In this document: piece by piece, positions 1 through 4,823 of the stretch
Numbering within the stretch: position 1 is the first letter of the stretch
Layout of the letters: each line of letters begins with the position of its first letter
DNA from: Sulfitobacter sp.
GTDB taxonomy: Bacteria > Pseudomonadota > Alphaproteobacteria > Rhodobacterales > Rhodobacteraceae
DNA: 5,519 nt
Direction of reading: 5' to 3'
Assembly: GCA_024636395.1 (NCBI GenBank)
Contig: JAGXHD010000186.1
Location: forward strand, 1-5,519
Translations under genes and position numbers: made by a program
Notes under the pieces: generated by a model
What the model saw: only the letters and a program-made list of their open reading frames with translations
Told to the model about the DNA's origin: nothing
Database searches by the model: none

Positions 1-163
1 GGCGGCGGTCCTCACGCAGGTGCGCTGTAATGCCGTCCGCTCCAGCTTCCTGCGCGATCTGTGCTGCGCGCAGCGGATCGGGGTTATCACCGCCCCGCGC
101 GTTGCGCACGGTCGCCACATGGTCGATATTCACGCCCAGTCGCAGCTTGCCCGGTTCACCCAT
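1..163 (-). CDS. pdxJ: Pyridoxine 5'-phosphate synthase PdxJ, N-terminal part (cut by left window edge)
   Basis: PdxJ is a cytosolic TIM-barrel enzyme that closes the pyridine ring of vitamin B6. It condenses 1-deoxy-D-xylulose 5-phosphate with 3-amino-1-hydroxyacetone 1-phosphate to give pyridoxine 5'-phosphate. Only the first 54 codons are visible. They carry the family signatures LGVNIDHVATVRNARGG (residues 9-25), PDPLRAA (28-34), and AGADGIT followed by HLREDRR (40-54); His-48 in the last motif corresponds to the family's active-site histidine. The ATG at 163-161 is the only start in frame before the conserved LGVNIDH. It is preceded by an AGGAA ribosome site (plus-strand 171-175) seven bases upstream, lying within the 3' end of the DUF2062 gene. 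The start overlaps that gene's TGA stop by 8 bases, suggesting translational coupling. The family is usually about 240-250 residues, so roughly four fifths lies outside the window. Confidence 0.96.
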   Translation of the reverse strand, partial: MGEPGKLRLGVNIDHVATVRNARGGDNPDPLRAAQIAQEAGADGITAHLREDRR

Positions 164-839
164 TCGCTTCTTCCTTTTTCTTCTGCGCGGCCTGCTTTTT
201 CTCTTCCGCTTTCGCGGCTGTTTTGGCCTTCAGCTTTTCGAATTTTTCTTTGATCAGCCCCCGACGGCGCTTCTGATAAGCGCGCAACACGGGAACGGAA
301 CTATAATAGGCAAGTGTGCCGAAGAAGATACCGGACACAATGCCGCCCATCAGATAGGGATAGAACACATCGCGTGAGAAAATGGCCAGCCCTGACCAAT
401 CCATCGGAGCGGGCGTGAAAATGGCGATGGCATTATGCCACAGATCACTGCCAGCATCCGCAAATTTCCGGCTCAAAGCGCGCAGTTCGCCCTGCTCCAG
501 CTCGGTTCCAAGCATCCAGTGGCCTGTCTTGAGCGAGGCCAGCGTGATGAACACGAAGGTAAGAGGATTACCAACAAATGTGGCCATCAGCGACGCCAGA
601 ATATTGCCCTTCATCGCCTTCGCAATCAGCACTGCGAAAAAGAAGTGAAACCCGAACAGCGGCGTAAATGTAATGAACACGCCAGCCCAGATGCCCCGCG
701 CGATCCGCTCGGGGCTGTCTGGCAGCCGCCGCACACGGTGCTTGACGTAGTGGAATGCCCGCGCCCAGCCTCCGCGCGGCCAAAGCAGCTCAGCCAGCTG
801 GCGAATGAAGGGCTTGGGATCGCGCCGCTTAAAGATCAC
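156..839 (-). CDS. DUF2062 family membrane protein, function unknown
   Basis: A 227-residue protein that I assign to the DUF2062 family from its conserved core; no biochemical role is established for the family. The soluble start (1-45) ends in DSPERIARGIWAGVF (41-55), followed by the hydrophobic hairpin with TPLFGFHFFF (59-68) and the GNP motif in a second membrane stretch (about 78-103, GNP at 90-92). A third membrane stretch runs from about 157 to 182. An amphipathic loop (about 105-150) lies between, and the protein ends in a Lys/Glu/Ala-rich tail (about 188-226) that looks like a charged helix on the cytoplasmic side. The start is GTG at 839-837, the only start overlapping the upstream stop: GTGA joins it to the rsh TGA (4-base overlap), with GGAG at plus-strand 848-851 as ribosome site eight bases upstream. 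Its TGA overlaps the pdxJ start. The tight coupling suggests co-production with Rsh, but no functional link is shown. Family membership is confident; topology is read by eye. Confidence 0.9.
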   Translation of the reverse strand: MIFKRRDPKPFIRQLAELLWPRGGWARAFHYVKHRVRRLPDSPERIARGIWAGVFITFTPLFGFHFFFAVLIAKAMKGNILASLMATFVGNPLTFVFITLASLKTGHWMLGTELEQGELRALSRKFADAGSDLWHNAIAIFTPAPMDWSGLAIFSRDVFYPYLMGGIVSGIFFGTLAYYSSVPVLRAYQKRRRGLIKEKFEKLKAKTAAKAEEKKQAAQKKKEEANG

Positions 840-2989
840 GAGGCTGTCTCCACCGCCATCATCGCATCGGCTTCCGCACCTGTGGCTCTATAGCGCGACA
901 GCTCGGCCACATGGCTGTCAGCCTCCAGTGTCAACATCAGCGAATGAAGCTGCGCCGCATCCCGAAATTCTGCATGCACTCTCACACGGAAGAAATCTGG
1001 TTTGCGGTCGACGAAATTCAAGTCCGCAATATTGGCGCCCGCCTCCCCGATCAGGGTACAGATCCGGCCCAGCACGCCACGGTCGTTGGCAACGGTCAGA
1101 TCTATCGTCGCGTCATAGACAGCAGGATGGCTCCCGTCATGCCAGCGCAGATCGAGCCAGCGGTCGGGCTGATCCTCGTAAACGCTCAGACGGTTACAGT
1201 CGATCGCATGAACCGTCACGCCCCTACCCCGGAACGTGATGCCCACAATCCGCTCGCCGGGCAAAGGCTTGCAGCATGGCGCGCGGTCGAACGATTGGCC
1301 AGGCTCCAGCCCGATGATCGCGCGCTTGCGGTCCACCTCCTCGCCAGTGACAGCGCCAAGCTCGGGATAGACTGCGCTCACCACCTCCCGGCCCGTCCGC
1401 TCCGCACTGCCCAGCTGCTCCAGCAAATCATCGACACTGCCCAGCCTCAGCGCGCGCGCTGCCGTCGCCAAAACCTTCTCTGTCGCCCTCTTGCCCACAT
1501 GCTCGAACGCCGAGCGGGCAAGCTCCCGGCCCAGCTTCACAAACCGCGCGCGGTCCACTTCCCGCAAAGAACGCCTGATCGCTGTCTTGGCCTTGCCCGT
1601 GGTGGCGATTTCCAGCCAAGTGACCTGCGGTGTCTGCCCCTCGGCGGTGATGATCTCGACCGATTGGCCATTCTTCACCCGCGTCCAAAGCGGCACACGG
1701 ATGCCGTCGATCTTGGCGCCAACGCAAGCTGATCCGATGCGTGTGTGGATGGCATAGGCGAAATCAATCGGCGTGGCCCCGCGCGGCAGCTTGATCACCT
1801 CACCCTTGGGCGTGAAGCAAAACACCTTGTCGGCATACATCTCGAGCTTGACCGCCTCGAGGAAATCCTCGTGATCGTCCTCGCCGTTGAACTGGTCCGT
1901 CAGCTGCGCGATCCACTTGACCGGATCGACTGCGAACGGATTGCGCGAGCGCACGCCGTCTCGGTAGGACCAGTGCGCTGCAACACCGGTCTCTGCGACA
2001 TCGTGCATCTGACCGGTGCGAATCTGCACCTCCACCCGTTTGCCGTCGCGGCCCGATACCGTGGTATGGATCGAGCGGTATCCGTTGGTCTTGGGCTGGC
2101 TGATATAATCCTTGAAGCGGCCCGGCACCGCCCGCCAGCGTTGGTGGATCGCGCCCAGGGCGCGGTAACAATCCTCTTCCGTCTCCACGATCAAGCGAAA
2201 GCCGTAAATATCGGATAACCGCGAGAAGGATTGCTCTTTCTCCGCCATCTTGCGCCAGATCGAGTAGGGCTTTTTCGCCCGCCCCAGCACCTCGGCCTCG
2301 AGCCCCGCCTTGGCCAGCTCCTTGCGCATGTCGGTGGTGATCCTCGCGATCACATCGCCGGTTTCCTTTTGCAGTGTGATGAAGCGGCGCATGATCGAAA
2401 TTCGCGCTTCGGGATTGAGCACCTGAAACGCGAGATCCTCCAGCTCCTCCCGCATCCACTGCATGCCCATCCGGCCCGCCAGCGGCGCGAAGATATCCAT
2501 CGTCTCGCGTGCTTTCTGCACCTGCTTGTCCGGGCGCATCGCTTTGATCGTACGCATGTTGTGCAAACGGTCCGACAGCTTCACGAGGATAACCCGCAGA
2601 TCCTTCGACATCGCCATGAACAGCTTGCGAAAATTCTCGGCCTGCTTGGTCTCGGAGGACGTGAGCTGGAGATTGGTAAGCTTGGTCACCCCGTTCACCA
2701 GCTCCGCCACGTCCGTGCCGAAGAGTTGCAGCACTTCGCCGTATGACGCAGGCGTGTCCTCGATGGTGTCGTGCAGCAGGGCGGTGATGATTGTCGCATC
2801 ATCCAGCCGCTGCTGGGCCAAAATGGCGGCCACAGCAACCGGATGTGTAAAATAGGGCTCGCCGGAGTGGCGCAGTTGCCCTTCGTGCATCCGCTCGCCG
2901 TAGGCATAGGCGGCGCGGATCATTTTAGCGTTTGTTTTGGGGTTAAACCCCCGAACCAATGTAACAAGGTCATCGGCAGTGGTGGTCAT
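836..2989 (-). CDS. rsh: Bifunctional (p)ppGpp synthetase / (p)ppGpp 3'-pyrophosphohydrolase (long RelA/SpoT homologue)
   Basis: Rsh sets the level of the alarmone (p)ppGpp. It transfers pyrophosphate from ATP to GTP/GDP and also hydrolyses the product. The 717 residues show the full long-RSH order. The HD hydrolase domain (about 20-175) has R40, H49 (FTHP), H73-D74, E77-D78 and D140/N144 in LSDRLHN, matching the metal and substrate residues of the Streptococcus Rel structure at a constant offset of four. The synthetase domain (about 215-345) has GRAKKPYS (236-243), D260, RFKD (291-294), Y304 and E320 in EVQIRT. RFKD is the basic RxKD type of bifunctional enzymes, not the acidic ExDD of monofunctional RelA. 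TGS is at about 386-447, the Cys-containing domain has C572-C573 and C598, and a C-terminal ACT domain spans about 627-700. Both activities therefore look intact. The start is ATG 2989-2987 with GAGG six bases upstream. It lies 42 bases after rpoZ and overlaps the DUF2062 GTG. It may be called relA or spoT elsewhere; it is probably the cell's only long RSH, as is usual in alphaproteobacteria. Confidence 0.97.
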   Translation of the reverse strand: MTTTADDLVTLVRGFNPKTNAKMIRAAYAYGERMHEGQLRHSGEPYFTHPVAVAAILAQQRLDDATIITALLHDTIEDTPASYGEVLQLFGTDVAELVNGVTKLTNLQLTSSETKQAENFRKLFMAMSKDLRVILVKLSDRLHNMRTIKAMRPDKQVQKARETMDIFAPLAGRMGMQWMREELEDLAFQVLNPEARISIMRRFITLQKETGDVIARITTDMRKELAKAGLEAEVLGRAKKPYSIWRKMAEKEQSFSRLSDIYGFRLIVETEEDCYRALGAIHQRWRAVPGRFKDYISQPKTNGYRSIHTTVSGRDGKRVEVQIRTGQMHDVAETGVAAHWSYRDGVRSRNPFAVDPVKWIAQLTDQFNGEDDHEDFLEAVKLEMYADKVFCFTPKGEVIKLPRGATPIDFAYAIHTRIGSACVGAKIDGIRVPLWTRVKNGQSVEIITAEGQTPQVTWLEIATTGKAKTAIRRSLREVDRARFVKLGRELARSAFEHVGKRATEKVLATAARALRLGSVDDLLEQLGSAERTGREVVSAVYPELGAVTGEEVDRKRAIIGLEPGQSFDRAPCCKPLPGERIVGITFRGRGVTVHAIDCNRLSVYEDQPDRWLDLRWHDGSHPAVYDATIDLTVANDRGVLGRICTLIGEAGANIADLNFVDRKPDFFRVRVHAEFRDAAQLHSLMLTLEADSHVAELSRYRATGAEADAMMAVETAS

Positions 2990-2995
2990 TTTCTG

Positions 2996-2999
2996 CCTC
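2996..2999 (-). promoter_or_regulatory. Ribosome binding site that decides the rsh start
   Basis: The minus strand reads GAGG here, six bases before the ATG at 2989-2987. An in-frame TTG at 3001-2999 would add four residues (MRQK) but shares a base with this GAGG and has no good site of its own upstream. The ATG is therefore the better start. Confidence 0.7.
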
Positions 3000-3031
3000 A
3001 ACCCCCGGATGGTCAGATATTTCCGACGTCG

Positions 3032-3385
3032 TTACCCTTGCCCCTGCGCTGCCATCAGCTGCCGCAGCAGCATCTCTTCGGACATGCTGTCTTCTTCGGG
3101 CTTGTCCTGCTCGGCGCCCATGAGAATCGCCATTGCGTCCTCTTCGGGTTCATCGACCTCGATCTGGTTCTGATTGCTCTCGATCAGGCGCTCGCGCAGA
3201 TCGTCCGCACCTTGGGTCTCGTCTGCAATCTCGCGCAGCGATACAACGGGGTTCTTGTCGTTGTCACGGTCCACGGTCACTGGGGAACCTGCGGAAATTT
3301 CGCGGGCACGGTGTGCCGCCAGCATGACCAGCTCGAACCGGTTCGGGACTTTATCAACACAATCTTCGACGGTGACGCGGGCCAT
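3032..3385 (-). CDS. rpoZ: DNA-directed RNA polymerase subunit omega
   Basis: Omega binds the beta-prime subunit and aids assembly of RNA polymerase. The 117-residue product opens with MARVTVEDCVDKVPNRFELV (1-20), followed by LAAHRAREI (22-30) and KNPVVSLREIADE (44-56), the conserved omega fold. The remainder (about 60-117) is a Glu/Asp-rich tail, with Met/Leu/Gln-rich residues near the end, making the protein longer than the 91-residue E. coli omega; such a tail fits alphaproteobacterial omegas. In E. coli, omega residues 2-5 (ARVT) contribute to ppGpp site 1 at the omega/beta-prime interface, and the same ARVT is present here. The ATG at 3385-3383 has GGAG (plus-strand 3392-3395) six bases upstream; the stop is TAA. 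The gene lies 70 bases after folK and 42 bases before rsh, an rpoZ-rsh pairing parallel to rpoZ-spoT of E. coli. Confidence 0.96.
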   Translation of the reverse strand: MARVTVEDCVDKVPNRFELVMLAAHRAREISAGSPVTVDRDNDKNPVVSLREIADETQGADDLRERLIESNQNQIEVDEPEEDAMAILMGAEQDKPEEDSMSEEMLLRQLMAAQGQG

Positions 3386-3455
3386 TGGACGCTCCAGTAT
3401 GATATCTGTCAGAAAGCGTTACCTAGGCCTGTTCGGCCTGATTTACAAGCAGGTA
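3386..3455 (-). other. folK-rpoZ spacer, possible weak rpoZ promoter
   Basis: These 70 bases hold no gene. On the minus strand a TTGTAA (plus 3441-3446 complement) is followed after 17 bases by TAGGTA, a poor -10 match, so a sigma-70-type promoter for rpoZ is possible but not convincing. The spacer also contains a 5-base inverted repeat AGGCC/GGCCT with a 5-base loop (3425-3439). It has no T-run in either direction, so it is not a convincing terminator, and folK-rpoZ read-through is likely. Confidence 0.25.
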
Positions 3456-4064
3456 TTACAGCACCACGACATCGCGCAGCGCATCCTGTGGCAGAGCTTC
3501 ATACATCTCGCTCACCGTGCGCCCGGTGAGCGGATGAGACCACTCCGGCGCAATATCCATGAGCGGCGCCAGCACGAAGCCGCGCTCTTCCAGCCGGGGG
3601 TGCGGCAGGATCAGTTCAGGCGGCACAGCGGTTTTCTGCGCCTCCAGCGGCAGATCACGCCAGTATTGATGCGTTTGCGCATCCGGCAGAACGTGCTGGC
3701 CTACTGCAATCAGATCCAGATCCAGCGTGCGCGCGCCCCAGCGCTGCTCTCGCGTCCGGCCCAGCTGCGCTTCGACCGCATGCAGCTGCGCGAGCATGTG
3801 ATGGACGTCGCCGGTGCTCTCAATCACGGCGGCGCCGTTGACGAAATCAGGTCCCGCCCCTGCCGGAAAGGCGGGCGTGCGGAAATTCCGGCTGCGACGG
3901 CGAATCACGAAACCTCGCGTTGCGAGGATCGCGAGCGCCGCATCCAGAACAATCTCTGGCCCATCACCCTCAAAGTAAAGATTTGATCCAATGGCAATAA
4001 TTCCAGAAATTCTTTCCACGGGCGATTCATCGCTGATTTTTGACACACCTGTCTCTTGCGACAT
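3456..4064 (-). CDS. folK: 2-amino-4-hydroxy-6-hydroxymethyldihydropteridine pyrophosphokinase (HPPK)
   Basis: FolK moves pyrophosphate from ATP to 6-hydroxymethyl-7,8-dihydropterin, the step before dihydropteroate synthase in folate synthesis. The 202 residues contain IIAIGSNLY (22-30), PDFVNGAAV (72-80), LGRTREQRWGARTLDLDLI (101-119) and LPHPRLEERGFVLAPLMDIAP (153-173, quoted here as separate short motifs LPHPRLEERG and FVLAPLMDIAP). RWGARTLDLDLI fits the HPPK signature; D115 and D117 are the expected magnesium ligands. The protein is about 40 residues longer than E. coli HPPK. The extra length is an N-terminal leader of about 20 residues and a segment between the DLDLI motif and LPHPR (about 121-150, with HQYWRDLP). 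The ATG at 4064-4062 has AAGGG (plus-strand 4074-4078) nine bases upstream; the next start would remove part of the core. folK is the first gene of the minus-strand run, divergent from the NYN gene. No other folate gene is in view. Confidence 0.95.
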   Translation of the reverse strand: MSQETGVSKISDESPVERISGIIAIGSNLYFEGDGPEIVLDAALAILATRGFVIRRRSRNFRTPAFPAGAGPDFVNGAAVIESTGDVHHMLAQLHAVEAQLGRTREQRWGARTLDLDLIAVGQHVLPDAQTHQYWRDLPLEAQKTAVPPELILPHPRLEERGFVLAPLMDIAPEWSHPLTGRTVSEMYEALPQDALRDVVVL

Positions 4065-4166
4065 TTCGTATTTCCCTTATTAGTCGCCGAACTAGTTAGT
4101 GTGCTATGGTGCAAGTTTCGAGTAGTGTTTGGCACCCCCCCTACCGTATCACCCGAAGGATAAGCG
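4065..4166. promoter_or_regulatory. Divergent folK / NYN-gene intergenic region
   Basis: These 102 bases between two divergent starts must hold the promoters of both if neither is read from elsewhere. Contents that can be seen are ribosome sites for folK (plus 4074-4078) and the NYN gene (AAGGA 4156-4160), an extended -10-like TGCTATGGT (4102-4110) for the plus strand, and a perfect 8-base palindrome AACTAGTT (4090-4097). There is also an imperfect inverted repeat GGTGC/GCACC (4108-4112 with 4132-4136) and a run of seven C (4135-4141). No good -35 box is present for either direction. Promoter function is inferred from gene arrangement. Confidence 0.55.
4102..4110 (+). promoter_or_regulatory. 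Candidate extended -10 element for the NYN gene
   Basis: TGCTATGGT reads as TG-N-TATGGT, four of six matches to TATAAT plus the extended TG. No recognisable -35 lies 16-19 bases upstream. The predicted start would give a leader of roughly 50 bases that includes most of the inverted repeat and the C run. This is inference from a short match. Confidence 0.3.
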
Positions 4167-4733
4167 ATGTTTTATAAAGATGAACGTCTCGCTCTGTTTA
4201 TCGATGGATCAAATCTCTACGCAGCATCGAAAACGCTCGGATTCGACATTGATTACAAGCTGCTGCGCTCCGAATTCATGCGCCGCGGTAAGCTGCTGCG
4301 CGCCTTCTACTATACGGCCCTGCTCGAAAACGATGAGTATTCCCCCATCCGCCCGCTGGTGGATTGGCTCAACTATAACGGCTTCTCGATGGTGACCAAG
4401 CCCGCCAAGGAATACACCGACAGCATGGGCCGCCGGAAGGTTAAAGGCAACATGGACATCGAACTGGCCGTGGATGCGATGGAGCTGGCGCCGCGCGTGG
4501 ATCACATCGTGATTTTCTCGGGCGACGGGGATTTCAAACCCCTCATCGCCAGTCTCCAGCGGCAGGGTGTACGGGTCTCCGTTGTGTCCACGATCCGCAG
4601 CCAGCCGCCGATGATCTCGGACGATCTGCGCCGCCAGGCCGATAATTTCATCGAGCTCGACGATCTGCGAGATGTGATCGGCCGACCCGCCCGCGAACCG
4701 CGCGAGATAGCAGACAACGTCGAAGCCGAATAG
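4167..4733 (+). CDS. NYN-domain (LabA/DUF88-type) protein, putative metal-dependent ribonuclease
   Basis: A 188-residue soluble protein whose body (about 7-168) is an NYN domain, a PIN-like fold with a cluster of acidic metal-binding residues. Visible signatures are LALFIDGSNLY (8-18, D13 and N16), KGNMDIELAVDAM (93-105, D97 and D103), and IFSGDGDFKPLI (116-127, D120 and D122). GVRVSVVST (134-142) and LRRQADNFIELDDL (154-167) follow in the usual positions. All acidic positions are present, so an active nuclease is plausible; the true substrate is unknown. LabA, the cyanobacterial namesake, affects clock output, which does not predict a role here. The last 20 residues are polar and probably flexible. 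The ATG has AAGGA six bases upstream. It is divergent from folK and followed after 90 bases by ispH on the same strand. I do not recognise a gene symbol. The family is confident, the activity inferred. Confidence 0.92.
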   Translation: MFYKDERLALFIDGSNLYAASKTLGFDIDYKLLRSEFMRRGKLLRAFYYTALLENDEYSPIRPLVDWLNYNGFSMVTKPAKEYTDSMGRRKVKGNMDIELAVDAMELAPRVDHIVIFSGDGDFKPLIASLQRQGVRVSVVSTIRSQPPMISDDLRRQADNFIELDDLRDVIGRPAREPREIADNVEAE

Positions 4734-4749
4734 AGCAAGTCAATCTGAC

Positions 4750-4784
4750 GCCCCAGAAACGGCACGCTTCGCCTAGACTGGGGC
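4750..4784 (+). terminator. Stem-loop between the NYN gene and ispH (terminator-like without T-run, or ispH leader structure)
   Basis: A perfect 7-base inverted repeat, GCCCCAG (4750-4756) and CTGGGGC (4778-4784), encloses a 21-base loop. The loop can itself pair GGC (4761-4763) with GCC (4771-4773), stacking two stems around a 4x4 internal loop. It begins 17 bases after the NYN stop and ends 39 bases before the ispH ATG. No T-run follows on either strand, so classical Rho-independent termination is doubtful. It could be an mRNA 3' stabilising hairpin, a weak terminator or part of the ispH leader. Confidence 0.4.
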
Positions 4785-4823
4785 ACCAGAAACCCTTACT
4801 TCTGCGATCAGCAGGAGAAAGCC

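Noticed and set aside
911..1732. Long plus-strand open frame (273 codons) antisense to the middle and 3' part of rsh
   Set aside because: It runs opposite a coding sequence with clear TGS, Cys and ACT domains. Its product has no recognisable motif, is rich in Arg, His and Leu as expected of a GC-rich antisense shadow, and it has no good ribosome site.
1800..2459. Minus-strand open frame (219 codons) in another frame of rsh
   Set aside because: Same-strand shadow inside the synthetase domain; Gly/Arg-rich without motifs.
3425..3439. AGGCC/GGCCT inverted repeat between folK and rpoZ as a terminator
   Set aside because: The stem is only five bases and no T-run follows on either strand, so termination is not supported.
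2771..3529. Plus-strand open frame (252 codons) spanning rsh, rpoZ and folK
   Set aside because: It crosses three well-supported minus-strand genes and their spacers, with no family motif; it is an antisense shadow.
3174..3986. Plus-strand open frame (270 codons) antisense to rpoZ and folK
   Set aside because: It overlaps two confident genes on the other strand, and its product is Arg/Gln/His-rich with no domain.
4090..4097. Palindrome AACTAGTT as a regulator site
   Set aside because: Eight bases with no second copy and no match to an operator I know; listed with the intergenic region but not claimed as a site.
4130..4146. Possible sigma-54 promoter, TTGGCAC before the NYN gene
   Set aside because: The -24 part TGGCAC matches, but the required GC of the -12 element at the fixed distance is absent (the bases are AC), and a start here would leave almost no leader. 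TTGGCA as a -35 box also fails, as no -10 lies 16-18 bases on.
4065..4733. NYN gene as half of a toxin-antitoxin or defence module
   Set aside because: No small partner gene is adjacent: one side is folK on the opposite strand and the other is ispH. The surroundings are housekeeping genes with no sign of transfer.
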